A stretch of 64,000 bases of DNA, from contig CAZTTO010000016.1 in assembly GCA_964616465.1 (NCBI GenBank), positions 6,016-70,015 of the forward strand, in the 5' to 3' direction. The translations under genes were made by a program, and so were the position numbers. Numbering within the stretch: position 1 is the stretch's first letter; each line of letters opens with the position of its first letter. This stretch comes from JAFLBI01 sp964616465. GTDB lineage: Bacteria; Bacteroidota; Bacteroidia; Chitinophagales; Chitinophagaceae. Of the stretch, positions 33,733 through 42,629 are shown piece after piece. A model generated the notes under the pieces. It searched no databases. It saw only the letters and a program-made list of their open reading frames with translations, and was not told the DNA's origin.

Positions 33733-34773
33733 TTACAGGGACTTATTACTCCAAGGTATATTGAAGCTAACTTGATGAGCTAGGTTGCGCTGAAAGGCAC
33801 TTGCTGCATACCTGAAGTGCAATTTCTTCAATATTATTCCAGCACCCCAAGTAAATCCATTTAATCCATTGGTCTGATTAAAGGCATTTAAGTCAAACCT
33901 GCGCAGAAAGTTATAGCCAATGTTTAATTCAATTTTTTCATGTGGATAGATCTGTGTGCTTACAACCAAATGTGATAAAAGTCTTTGTAACGTTAACCCT
34001 TTATTAAGAAATCTATCATCGCCTTCCTGCTCATTAAAAGCTGGATCATTGTACAGTAAATCCCATCGCTGTAATCGGTGTGCAGTTAAACTAATCTGAA
34101 TAGGTGCTAGCTCTAGCTTTTTACTAATTCCTATTTGAACATCGAATGGTAGCTCTTCTCGCACACCATCAAAGGTTTGCAATTGAAAACCCATATTTTT
34201 TGCAAGAAAAGAAAATTGAATTCCTTTTGTTGTGTCTAAATAAGCCAAACCTACATTCCAGGCCAAAGCACTCGATCTAAACTGTCCCATTTGAGCACCA
34301 ATCCATTGCATAGAAACACCCAAATTCCACTTCTCTTTATATGCTTTAGATACGGCTACTTGTATCATATGATCACGTGGTCGAAAACTACCCCCAATAT
34401 TACCCGCCATATCTGTTTGTTGAATAGAACCATAATCGAGATAGTGAACGCCAATGCCCAAATTAAGTTTTTGTTTCTCTAAATAACTGCTAGTAAATAC
34501 GTTATACTGACTAATCCCTGCTAAAAATGAATGGTACCCCGCATGAATTTGGCCAGACATATTTTGTCTGAGTAAAGCAGGATTAGAGGCTGCAATAGAT
34601 ACATCTCTGGTAATTTGACTAATATTTTCCCCGCCTAAAGCCGATTGTTGAGCTCCTTGTGGTAATCTCAGAAAACCATATACTGCATTACCACCCAGGG
34701 TTTGAGCAAACAAGCCGATACTCCAAAAAGATGTAAACAACACTAAAGATAAAAATCGGGATAATTGCATCAA
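33733..34773 (-). CDS. porQ: type IX secretion system protein PorQ
   Basis: 346 residues with a signal peptide (cleaved after LFAQ). It has the FadL-like outer-membrane barrel pattern of PorQ: GGNAVYGFLRLPQGAQQSALGGENIS and SIAASNPALLRQNMSGQIHAGYHSFLAGI at the start, alternating aromatic strands throughout and a C-terminal ...VSFNIPW. PorQ works in the outer membrane with PorU, PorV and PorZ in the attachment complex that releases T9SS cargo. Its presence shows that the organism has T9SS. Confidence 0.88.
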   Translation of the reverse strand: MMQLSRFLSLVLFTSFWSIGLFAQTLGGNAVYGFLRLPQGAQQSALGGENISQITRDVSIAASNPALLRQNMSGQIHAGYHSFLAGISQYNVFTSSYLEKQKLNLGIGVHYLDYGSIQQTDMAGNIGGSFRPRDHMIQVAVSKAYKEKWNLGVSMQWIGAQMGQFRSSALAWNVGLAYLDTTKGIQFSFLAKNMGFQLQTFDGVREELPFDVQIGISKKLELAPIQISLTAHRLQRWDLLYNDPAFNEQEGDDRFLNKGLTLQRLLSHLVVSTQIYPHEKIELNIGYNFLRRFDLNAFNQTNGLNGFTWGAGIILKKLHFRYAASAFQRNLAHQVSFNIPWSNKSL

Positions 34774-34803
34774 TTCAAAGCTAAGGATGGATCAGTTATG
34801 GAT

Positions 34804-34831
34804 AAAAAAAATCCCCCATAGAAATGGGGGA
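34804..34831 (-). terminator. terminator of lon
   Basis: The stem TCCCCCAT / ATGGGGGA with loop AGAA is followed on the minus strand by eight T's (forward A run 34804-34811). Confidence 0.85.
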
Positions 34832-34926
34832 CGTTAACCCTTAAAACAACCAACATGAAAAAAATCTTGTTGATAAGCAATATTACAACCTGTTGAAGAA
34901 TTAGTTCAAAAAATAGCACAAAGTTC

Positions 34927-34945
34927 TTACAACCTCTGGTTGTAA
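34927..34945 (-). promoter_or_regulatory. hairpin just after the lon stop codon
   Basis: Perfect inverted repeat TTACAACC / GGTTGTAA with loop TCT, one base past the lon stop and 100 bases before the real terminator. There is no T tract, so a 3' stabilising hairpin is more likely than termination. Confidence 0.5.
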
Positions 34946-34946
34946 A

Positions 34947-37346
34947 TTATACCAGCGCTAATTCAAGAACTTGGTTCATCTGCTTCACATAGTGAAATTC
35001 GATATTCTGAATAAACTCAGGATCAATCTCTTTCACATCTTTTTCATTCTGCGCACAAAGAATAATTTCCTTAATTCCTGCGCGCTTGGCTGCTAAAACT
35101 TTTTCTTTGATGCCTCCAACAGGTAAAACTTGTCCTCTTAATGTAATTTCTCCAGTCATAGCCAAGTATGGTTTCACCTTTCTTTTTGTGAATGCCGATG
35201 CTAAACAAGTTAACATGGTAATCCCAGCGCTAGGTCCATCTTTAGGTACAGCCCCTTCAGGAACGTGGATATGAGCAGTTGATTTTGAAAATAATTCAGG
35301 ATCAATTTGGAACTTTTTTGCGTTGGCTTGCAAATACGTTAATGCGGTAGTAGCGCTTTCTTTCATAATATTTCCCAAGTTGCCGGTAAGTTTCAAATCG
35401 CCTTTACCTTCACTTAAAACGGTTTCGATGAATAGAATATCACCACCTACATAAGTCCATGCTAAACCAACCGCTACACCAGGCATATGAACGGTTTTAT
35501 AAATATCATTCGAGTATCTAGCCGGTCCAATCATTTTTTCAAGATCGGCAGCACGAACAGCCGACTTGATTTTGCCTTTCATAGCATACTCTTTCGCATG
35601 ATAACGCATCAAAGAAGCTAATTGTCGATCTAGTTCCCTTACCCCACTTTCTCGGGTGTACGACTCAATGAGCTTTTGAATAACAGCATCCGGCACCTGT
35701 AGTTTTACCTTTCCTAATCCATGCGCCTCTTTTTGTCGAGGTATTAAATGTCGCTTTGCAATTTCAACCTTCTCTTCTACTGCATACCCACTCAGATCAA
35801 TAATTTCCAAACGATCTCTCAAGGCAGGCTGAATGCTTTGCAAATCATTGGCAGTTGCAATGAACAATACCTTACTCAAATCGTACTCCAACTCGAGGTA
35901 GTTGTCATAGAAACTATTGTTTTGCTCTGGATCTAATACTTCTAACAATGCAGATGATGGATCTCCTCTAAAATCTTTTCCAACCTTATCAATCTCATCT
36001 AAAATCATAACTGGATTAGAAGTGTTGGCCTTCTTAATATTTTGTAAGATTCTACCAGGCATTGCACCAATGTATGTCTTACGATGTCCGCGTATTTCAC
36101 TCTCATCGTGTAAGCCACCCAAACTAACGCGCACATACTTTCGTCCAATTGCATTGGCAATACTTTTTCCCAAACTTGTTTTACCAATACCTGGAGGTCC
36201 AACAAAGCAAAGAATTGGACTCTTCATATCGCCTTTCAATTTCAACACAGCTAGGTATTCGAGAATTCGATTCTTTATCTTTTGCATTCCAAAATGCTCA
36301 AAGTCGAGCACTTTTTTGGCTTGCTTTAAATCAAAATTATCTTCAGTATACTCTTCCCAGGGAAGACTAAGCATAAGATCGAGATGGTTGTACACAACAG
36401 AATAGTCTGGTGTACTTGAATGCATTCTTTCTAACTTCTCTATACCAGATTGAAACAATTGTTTTGCAGATTCTGGCCACTTCTTTAATTCACCCTTCTT
36501 TCGCATTTCAGCAACCTCGCGATCGTTGTTATCGCCACCCAATTCATCTTTAATACTCTTGAGTTGTTGCTGTAAAAAGTATTCACGCTGCTGCTTATCA
36601 ATTTCAGTTCTAGTTTTAGATGCAACCTTATCTTTCAATTCAGCAAACTGCAATTCGCGCTGTAAAATATGGATGAGTTTTTCTGCACGTTCTACCAATT
36701 CATTGGTTTCAAGTAAAATTTGTTTTTCTTGTAACTCACTATTTAGGTTGCTGCTAACAAAGTGAATAAGGAAAGAGGGATTCTCAATATTCTTTAGAAG
36801 AATAGAAGCTTCAGTTGGAATATTTGGCGAAAGTTGAATAATTTTTGTTGCCAAATCTTTGATGGTACTGATGTAAGCAGGAAAATCATCTTGCTGCTCG
36901 TTCGATTCTTCTAAAAGCCGAATAGCTGCCACAAAATAAGGATCCTCTTGCACCATCTGTGTCATTTCAAATCGCCTCTTACCCTGAATAATCATGGTAG
37001 TTCCACCATCGGGCATCTTAATCAGCTTCACAATTTTTGCCACGGTTCCTATATTGCATAAATCGTTTGGTCCAGGCTCTTCAATTTGTGCATCCTTCTG
37101 AGCCAAAACTCCAATCAACTTATCTTTTTTATAGGCATCGTTGACTACTTTAATGCTTTTATCACGACCAACAGTTATAGGCAAAACCACCCCAGGAAAC
37201 AACACGGTGTTTCTGAGTGGCAAAATGGGTAACAAATCAGGAATTTCTAACAGTTTATCCTGTTCAGACTCATGCTCATTAATTGGAATGATGGGCATGA
37301 AATCCGATTCGTCTTCTCCAGCTAACATTTGTTTGAGTTGCATCAT
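34947..37346 (-). CDS. lon: ATP-dependent Lon protease
   Basis: 799 residues in the usual order: N-terminal substrate-binding LON domain (about 35-235, LPILPLRNTVLFPGVVLPI), central coiled region, AAA+ domain with Walker A CFVGPPGIGKTSLGKSIA and Walker B PVMILDEIDKV, and the C-terminal protease domain with the catalytic Ser in HVPEGAVPKDGPSAGITM and Lys in GGIKEKVLAAKRAG. It degrades misfolded and regulatory proteins in the cytoplasm. The gene stands alone between porQ and an outer-membrane barrel gene. Two adjacent ATGs start the frame; the second is equally plausible. Confidence 0.97.
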   Translation of the reverse strand: MMQLKQMLAGEDESDFMPIIPINEHESEQDKLLEIPDLLPILPLRNTVLFPGVVLPITVGRDKSIKVVNDAYKKDKLIGVLAQKDAQIEEPGPNDLCNIGTVAKIVKLIKMPDGGTTMIIQGKRRFEMTQMVQEDPYFVAAIRLLEESNEQQDDFPAYISTIKDLATKIIQLSPNIPTEASILLKNIENPSFLIHFVSSNLNSELQEKQILLETNELVERAEKLIHILQRELQFAELKDKVASKTRTEIDKQQREYFLQQQLKSIKDELGGDNNDREVAEMRKKGELKKWPESAKQLFQSGIEKLERMHSSTPDYSVVYNHLDLMLSLPWEEYTEDNFDLKQAKKVLDFEHFGMQKIKNRILEYLAVLKLKGDMKSPILCFVGPPGIGKTSLGKSIANAIGRKYVRVSLGGLHDESEIRGHRKTYIGAMPGRILQNIKKANTSNPVMILDEIDKVGKDFRGDPSSALLEVLDPEQNNSFYDNYLELEYDLSKVLFIATANDLQSIQPALRDRLEIIDLSGYAVEEKVEIAKRHLIPRQKEAHGLGKVKLQVPDAVIQKLIESYTRESGVRELDRQLASLMRYHAKEYAMKGKIKSAVRAADLEKMIGPARYSNDIYKTVHMPGVAVGLAWTYVGGDILFIETVLSEGKGDLKLTGNLGNIMKESATTALTYLQANAKKFQIDPELFSKSTAHIHVPEGAVPKDGPSAGITMLTCLASAFTKRKVKPYLAMTGEITLRGQVLPVGGIKEKVLAAKRAGIKEIILCAQNEKDVKEIDPEFIQNIEFHYVKQMNQVLELALV

Positions 37347-37465
37347 ATCTTCTTATCTAGTCATTTTGTCATCAAAAAAATACTTTCTTCCCTTCGAAGG
37401 AAGCCGACAAAAATAATCAATATTGATGCCATAGACCAGAATAGCCCCTTTATTTCCAAAATGGC

Positions 37466-37491
37466 ATAAAAAAGGCATCCCGAAGGATGCC
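37466..37491 (-). terminator. terminator of the outer-membrane barrel gene
   Basis: The stem GGCATCC / GGATGCC with loop CGAA (37474-37491) is followed on the minus strand by a T tract. Confidence 0.8.
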
Positions 37492-37518
37492 GATTTTGCT
37501 TACATAAAGCATAACCCC

Positions 37519-38112
37519 CTAGAACTTCAATCCAATTCCCATCTGAATTTGCTGTTGTTGCCAGCGTTCAGTTTGGGTAAAATCGTTGATATTGGCCAAT
37601 CCAATATTGTATCTGCCGTATATTCTGAATGCTTTTAAGTTGATTTGAGTACCCAACACCATGGCGAAATCACCAGAAGTAAAAGCCTTTTCACCATTTT
37701 GTAAAAGGTTTTCATTAGGGTTGGTGAGTATGCTGAATTGTGGCCCAGCTAACAATGTTATGACAGAGGCTGGACTATAACGCAACAAAACTGGAATTTG
37801 AAGATAATTCAATTTAACATCACTCATTGGTAAAATACCTGGCAGCGTACCTATGGAAGAAAATGATGCGGCCCTAGTACTTGACTGGCTCCAAAGTAAC
37901 TCGGGTTGTATCCCAATTTTTTTTCCAAAATCAATTTCAGAGAAAAATCCTGCGTGGTAAGACAAGCCAAAGCCATCTTCGAATCTTTGTCCATCAATTT
38001 TGGTTGCATTTGCACCTACTTTTGCTCCTAAACGAAATGCCAACTTTTGGGCATTAACTGATTGAAAAACAATCAGTAAAACTAAAATTAGAAAGGATAT
38101 TTTGCTTTTCAT
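37519..38112 (-). CDS. outer-membrane beta-barrel protein, PorT-like family
   Basis: 197 residues. The signal peptide ends at VNAQ; the mature part starts KLAFRLGAKVGANATKIDGQ and shows eight or so alternating strands (YHAGFFSEIDF, IGIQPELLWSQ, LNYLQIPVLLRYSPA, VITLLAGPQFSIL, IYGRYNIGLANIND) ending in IQMGIGLKF with the C-terminal aromatic residue of outer-membrane barrels. The pattern is that of the porin / PorT-like outer-membrane beta-barrel domain. The role is unknown; it is a single gene with its own terminator. Confidence 0.8.
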   Translation of the reverse strand: MKSKISFLILVLLIVFQSVNAQKLAFRLGAKVGANATKIDGQRFEDGFGLSYHAGFFSEIDFGKKIGIQPELLWSQSSTRAASFSSIGTLPGILPMSDVKLNYLQIPVLLRYSPASVITLLAGPQFSILTNPNENLLQNGEKAFTSGDFAMVLGTQINLKAFRIYGRYNIGLANINDFTQTERWQQQQIQMGIGLKF

Positions 38113-38156
38113 ATTGTGTATTAAACAACATGGTGCAAGTATTGTGCCAAATTGAC

Positions 38157-39407
38157 TTATACAAACTCAATAACAGTAATTTCAGGTAAGATGCCCACTC
38201 TACCAGGATAGCCAATGAATCCAAAACCACGATTGATATATAATTTTTGCTTCCTCTCTTCGTATAATCCAGCCCAACGAGGGTATACCCATTGAACAGG
38301 GCTCCATTTAAAATAGGGATTCTCTAGCCCAAATTGCATACCATGCGTATGCCCAGATAAGGTTAAATCGATATCCTTATAATTTGGCAACACTTCAGCA
38401 TCCCAATGACTAGGATCGTGGCTCAATAATACTTTAAATGGAATGTCTTTAGCTTTCTCATAAGCTTCAGCAAGTTTACCATACTTAGGAAAACGACCTT
38501 TAGCACTCCAGTTTTCTATGCCTAAAATGGCCATTTGCTGACCTTCTTTTTCAAGCACCACATGTTCATTCATAAGCAGTCGCCATCCCATTTCTTGATG
38601 CAATTGCTTCAATTTATCTAGGTTACTCGCCTTTTGCTCAGCCGATTCCCACCGAACATAATCGCCATAATCGTGGTTGCCTAAAATGCTATACACCCCC
38701 ATTGGGGCTTGTAGTTTGCTAAAGATTGGTTTACAATCAAATACCTCCTCATGCCGATCATTCACCAAGTCACCTGTAAAACAAATGACATCAGGCTTTT
38801 CCTTCAAAATAAGCTCCACTCCTTTCTCTACTGAGGCCATATCTTGCAGGCTTCCACAATGGATATCACTAATTTGTACCAGTTTCAAACCTTTGAAAGC
38901 CTCGGGGAGGTTATTAAATGAAACAGGGACTCTCTTAACCTGATAATTATATTTATTTCTGAAGCCATATAACATGGTTCCAAAAAAGCCAGAGCCCAAT
39001 GCTAATCCAGCCCAGCTTAAGAAAGTAGACCTGCTAATTACATTGCCATCGCCCCCAAAACTTGCACCTGTAGCAGGGAAAATTTTAGACACCAACCACA
39101 TCCCTCCTCGCCTAACATCATCAATTAGGAAAAACAAAGCAGCCATGAGTTTGGCAAAGAAAATACCCACAAGTATGGAAAACACATAATTTCTAAAAAC
39201 TTTAGAAAGCTGTATAGAACTTGGCAGAAACGGGAAGGAAACAATCATTACCAAGGCCAATAAAGATATCGACCAATATATGCCATATACCCAAATCCTA
39301 GTTCTGTCGGAATAAGGTTGACAGACCCATTTAACGGCTTGAAACACGTACAGATCCAACAAAAACATGAATATTGCAATCCACCACCAAGCGCCAGAAT
39401 TCCGCAT
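38157..39407 (-). CDS. membrane-anchored metallophosphoesterase
   Basis: 416 residues. There are four hydrophobic N-terminal segments (about 5-25, 40-60, 70-95 and 130-150), then a calcineurin-like phosphoesterase domain facing away from the membrane. Metal ligands are seen in order: LVQISDIHCGS, CFTGDLVNDR, SILGNHDYGDY, LLSHDPSHWD and LTLSGHTHGMQFG. Such proteins include UDP-diacylglucosamine pyrophosphatase-like and YkuE-like phosphodiesterases acting on lipid head groups; the substrate here is unknown. It is divergent from the UPF0173-parAB operon. Confidence 0.9.
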   Translation of the reverse strand: MRNSGAWWWIAIFMFLLDLYVFQAVKWVCQPYSDRTRIWVYGIYWSISLLALVMIVSFPFLPSSIQLSKVFRNYVFSILVGIFFAKLMAALFFLIDDVRRGGMWLVSKIFPATGASFGGDGNVISRSTFLSWAGLALGSGFFGTMLYGFRNKYNYQVKRVPVSFNNLPEAFKGLKLVQISDIHCGSLQDMASVEKGVELILKEKPDVICFTGDLVNDRHEEVFDCKPIFSKLQAPMGVYSILGNHDYGDYVRWESAEQKASNLDKLKQLHQEMGWRLLMNEHVVLEKEGQQMAILGIENWSAKGRFPKYGKLAEAYEKAKDIPFKVLLSHDPSHWDAEVLPNYKDIDLTLSGHTHGMQFGLENPYFKWSPVQWVYPRWAGLYEERKQKLYINRGFGFIGYPGRVGILPEITVIEFV

Positions 39408-39494
39408 AATTTTTTCTTTAACAACAAATCTGCTGCAATTTGTTTCAATTTCTCAAAATAGACTGTGCAAAAATGTAAGAATGGTTTCATGCAA

Positions 39495-39510
39495 TGTTTC
39501 ACGGAAAAAG
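39495..39510. promoter_or_regulatory. degenerate parS-like site
   Basis: TGTTTCACGGAAAAAG keeps the left half of the consensus parS (TGTTTCACG...) and matches 12 of 16 positions overall. It lies about 740 bases upstream of parA. The weak right half makes this a tentative call. Confidence 0.25.
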
Positions 39511-39547
39511 ATTCAGTTCATGTAATTTTGAGCCAAATCGTTTGGTT

Positions 39548-40231
39548 ATGAAGTTTACATTTTATGGGCACGCCTGTTTTTCACTTAAAATGAATGGCAA
39601 ACATGTTCTTTTCGATCCCTTTATTTCAGGAAATGAGCTTGCTGCGCATATTCAAAAAGATTCCATTCCAGCAGATTTTATATTGATTTCACACGGGCAC
39701 GCCGATCATATTGCTGATGCGGTTGATATTGCAAAGCGAACTGGGGCAATGGTGATCTGCAATTGGGAAATAGCGGGATGGTTGCAAAACCAGGGCCTTA
39801 CCAATGTTCACCCTATGAATACCGGCGGAAGCAGGGAGTTTGATTTTGGTAAAGTAAAATGTACAGTTGCGCAACATAGTTCTGGACTTCCAGACGGAAG
39901 CTATGGGGGCAATCCAATGGGATTTTTGTTGTTTGCTGAAGGAAAACAAGTCTACTACAGCGGAGATACCAGCCTCACATTGGATATGCAACTGATCCCC
40001 AAATGGGCTCCCCAATTAGATGCAGCTATTCTACCTATTGGCGACAATTTTACAATGGATGTTGCAGATGCTATTGATGCAGCCTCTATGGTTGGGGCAC
40101 AAAAAGTAGTTGGGGTGCACTATAATACATTTGGTTATATTGTAATTGATACAGAAAAAGCAAAAAACGATTTTAAAACTGCGGGGAAGGAATTACTTTT
40201 ACCCGCTATTGGTGAAACCATAGACATATAA
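39548..40231 (+). CDS. UPF0173-family metal-dependent hydrolase
   Basis: 227 residues from the ATG at 39548; the upstream in-frame extension has no family counterpart. Metallo-beta-lactamase fold: FYGHACFSL at the start, metal motif ILISHGHADHIADAV (about 51-65), a third ligand in VAQHSSGLPDG and YYSGDTSLTLDM, with VGVHYNTFG at the end. The UPF0173 family has no settled substrate. It is the first gene of an operon with parA, parB, a DUF5683 gene and dapB; the spacing to parA is 15 bases. Confidence 0.88.
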   Translation: MKFTFYGHACFSLKMNGKHVLFDPFISGNELAAHIQKDSIPADFILISHGHADHIADAVDIAKRTGAMVICNWEIAGWLQNQGLTNVHPMNTGGSREFDFGKVKCTVAQHSSGLPDGSYGGNPMGFLLFAEGKQVYYSGDTSLTLDMQLIPKWAPQLDAAILPIGDNFTMDVADAIDAASMVGAQKVVGVHYNTFGYIVIDTEKAKNDFKTAGKELLLPAIGETIDI

Positions 40232-40246
40232 ACAGAGACAATTAAA

Positions 40247-41047
40247 ATGGGAAGAATAATAGGTGTTGCAAATCAAAAAGGTGGCGTTGGTAAGACTACA
40301 TCGGCTATTAACGTGGCGGCAAGTTTGGCTGTATTAGAATTTAAAACATTGTTGGTAGATGCCGATCCGCAAGCAAACAGTACCACCGGTGTTGGATTTG
40401 ACTTGCATAATATTACATCCAGCTTATACAATTGCATGGTTGATAATATCAAGGCATCTGATGTTATTCTAAAAACAGAAATGCCTCATTTAGACCTGCT
40501 GCCTTCTCATGCCGATTTAGTGGGTGCTGAATTGGAAATGATTAATTATCCCAACAGAGAAAATGTAATGAAGAATCTGTTGAAGGAAGTAAAAGATCAA
40601 TATGATTTCATTGTAATTGATTGTTCGCCTTCATTGGGATTAATAACTGTGAATGCATTGGTTGCATCCGACAGTGTTTGTATTCCAGTGCAATGCGAAT
40701 TTTTTGCATTAGAAGGTTTGGGAAAACTTTTGAATACAATCAAAATCATTCAAAGTAGATTGAATCCAGAATTAGAAATTGAAGGCATACTCATGACTAT
40801 GTACGATGGACGATTGAGGCTTTGTAATCAGGTTGTGAGTGAAGTGCGTAGACATTTCGATGAAATGGTGTTCTCTACAATCATTCACCGAAATACAAGA
40901 CTGAGTGAAGCACCTAGCATGGGTAAACCTGTTATACTTTATGATGCTGATAGCAAGGGAGCTATTAATTATCTTAACCTTGCTAAAGAAATTCTGCAGC
41001 GCAATAATATGACCCGCATGAGTCAAGAAGAAAAAATCATTCAATAA
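40247..41047 (+). CDS. parA: ParA/Soj chromosome-partitioning ATPase
   Basis: 266 residues. Deviant Walker A motif ANQKGGVGKTTSAINVAA (about 7-24), Walker A' VDADPQANSTTGVG, Walker B DFIVIDCSPSLGLITVNAL and the DNA-binding region RNTRLSEAPSMGKPVI. It forms ATP-dependent patches on the nucleoid and moves ParB-parS complexes. The gene is 12 bases upstream of parB. Its chromosomal type is shown by length and by the close parB. Confidence 0.96.
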   Translation: MGRIIGVANQKGGVGKTTSAINVAASLAVLEFKTLLVDADPQANSTTGVGFDLHNITSSLYNCMVDNIKASDVILKTEMPHLDLLPSHADLVGAELEMINYPNRENVMKNLLKEVKDQYDFIVIDCSPSLGLITVNALVASDSVCIPVQCEFFALEGLGKLLNTIKIIQSRLNPELEIEGILMTMYDGRLRLCNQVVSEVRRHFDEMVFSTIIHRNTRLSEAPSMGKPVILYDADSKGAINYLNLAKEILQRNNMTRMSQEEKIIQ

Positions 41048-41059
41048 TAAATACAATAC

Positions 41060-41980
41060 ATGGCCGCTTCGAAAAACAACAAGGATTTACTTGGAAAGGG
41101 TATTCGCACTTTACTTCAGCATATTGACCAGGATTTAAAAACTACTGAAGGACAATTAAAGTCTTCTGTGGTTGAACAGGTAACATCTGTAACCAGAATT
41201 CCATTAGATCAAATAGAAACCAATCCAAATCAGCCTCGTAAAGACTTTGATGAACAAGCACTAAAAGAACTCGCGGCATCTATTAAAATACACGATATTA
41301 TTCAACCACTTACTGTTTCAAAACTTGCAAGTGGAAAATATAAGCTTATAGCTGGTGAAAGAAGATACAGAGCTTCAAAAATAGCAGGACTAAAAGATGT
41401 TCCTGTATATGTTCGACAAGCCAATGACCAAGAACTTTTAGAGTTGGCATTGTTGGAAAATTTACAAAGAGAAAACCTTAATGCAATAGAAATAGCATTG
41501 AGCTATAAGCGTATGATGGATGAGCTCACTTACACGCAAGAACAAGTAGCAGAGCGCATGGGGAAAGAAAGAAGCACGGTTACCAATTATATTCGTCTTT
41601 TAAAACTTCCACCCGATATTCAACTCTCAGTTAGAAATGGAGAGTTATCTATGGGGCATGCTCGCTCACTTATTAACATTGATACAGTTGACCAACAATT
41701 ATTTGCTTTCAAAGAAATTAGAGATAAAGCATTAAGTGTTCGACAAACAGAGGAGTTGGTTAGAAAAATGTATAAGGGCGATAAGAAAACTAAAACTGCA
41801 AAGCCTGGCACCTCTCTCCCACCTGCTTACAAAAAAATTGAAGACAACCTCTCTTCTCATTTTGGTACAAAAGTAAAGTTGGTACATCACAATAAGGGTT
41901 ATGGCAGCATTACGCTCGAGTATTACTCACTTCAAGAACTCAATAAGATGTTGGAGTTGATGCAAATCACGGTAAGCTAA
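41060..41980 (+). CDS. parB: ParB/Spo0J chromosome-partitioning protein
   Basis: 306 residues. The N-terminus begins with a ParA-interacting stretch (LLGKGIRTLLQHI), then the ParB/sulfiredoxin-like CTPase domain (IETNPNQPRKDFDEQALKELAASI, LIAGERRYRASKIAGLKDVPVYVR), the helix-turn-helix (YTQEQVAERMGKERSTVTNYIRLLKLP) and a C-terminal dimerisation region. It binds parS and spreads as a clamp. The next gene's ATG follows directly after its stop. Confidence 0.96.
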   Translation: MAASKNNKDLLGKGIRTLLQHIDQDLKTTEGQLKSSVVEQVTSVTRIPLDQIETNPNQPRKDFDEQALKELAASIKIHDIIQPLTVSKLASGKYKLIAGERRYRASKIAGLKDVPVYVRQANDQELLELALLENLQRENLNAIEIALSYKRMMDELTYTQEQVAERMGKERSTVTNYIRLLKLPPDIQLSVRNGELSMGHARSLINIDTVDQQLFAFKEIRDKALSVRQTEELVRKMYKGDKKTKTAKPGTSLPPAYKKIEDNLSSHFGTKVKLVHHNKGYGSITLEYYSLQELNKMLELMQITVS

Positions 41981-42622
41981 ATGAAATGGTTATTCCTTTG
42001 TATATCTCTTTTGTTATTTAGTACCCCTAAAAGTTGGGGTGCTAATACATTGTATAACATTGAATTTACCATAGATACCATTCCTTTAAGTGACAGCGCA
42101 CAATTAAAACCCATCAAGCCAAAACATAACCCACGTTTAGCAACCAAGCGATCGGCTATGATTCCCGGCTGGGGACAAGCTTATAACAAAGAATACTGGA
42201 AAATTCCTTTGGTTTATGGTGCTTTATCAATACCAGTCATCACTTTTGTTTACAACAATACTTGGTACAACAGAACAAGGTTTGCTTATGATGCAAAATT
42301 TGATGCAGCAAGGCCTGTGAATCCAGATAGCAGTCGACTTGGTCAAATTCACCCCGATTTAAGAAATGCCGATTTAGCCTCTTTATTAAATTTTAGAAAC
42401 ATATTTAGACGCGATCGCGATTATTCGGTGTTATGGTTCTTGGTAGTATGGGGATTGAATGTAGTAGATGCAACCGTATTTGGGCATTTAAAAGAATTTG
42501 ATGTAACCGATGAATTATCAATGAAAGTTACACCACAATACCAGCCACAATTAAGACAAGCAGGAATACAGTTGAACTTTCAATTCAAACATCCCGAAAA
42601 GAAAATATATCAGGTTAAATAA
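41981..42622 (+). CDS. DUF5683 membrane/secreted protein
   Basis: 213 residues with an N-terminal signal peptide (MKWLFLCISLLLFSTPKSWGA). The DUF5683 core runs from about 50: RLATKRSAMIPGWGQAYNKEYWKIPLVYGAL and a second hydrophobic segment near 150 (YSVLWFLVVWGLNVVDATVFGHLKEFDV), so it is likely embedded in or attached to the envelope. The family is common in Bacteroidota and of unknown function. It starts at the base after parB and ends 7 bases before dapB. Confidence 0.85.
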   Translation: MKWLFLCISLLLFSTPKSWGANTLYNIEFTIDTIPLSDSAQLKPIKPKHNPRLATKRSAMIPGWGQAYNKEYWKIPLVYGALSIPVITFVYNNTWYNRTRFAYDAKFDAARPVNPDSSRLGQIHPDLRNADLASLLNFRNIFRRDRDYSVLWFLVVWGLNVVDATVFGHLKEFDVTDELSMKVTPQYQPQLRQAGIQLNFQFKHPEKKIYQVK

Positions 42623-42629
42623 TTGAACT

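Noticed and set aside
34854..34895. Mini frame MKKILLISNITTC on the plus strand
   Set aside because: Thirteen codons with no target gene downstream on that strand; likely chance or a remnant of a deleted gene start.
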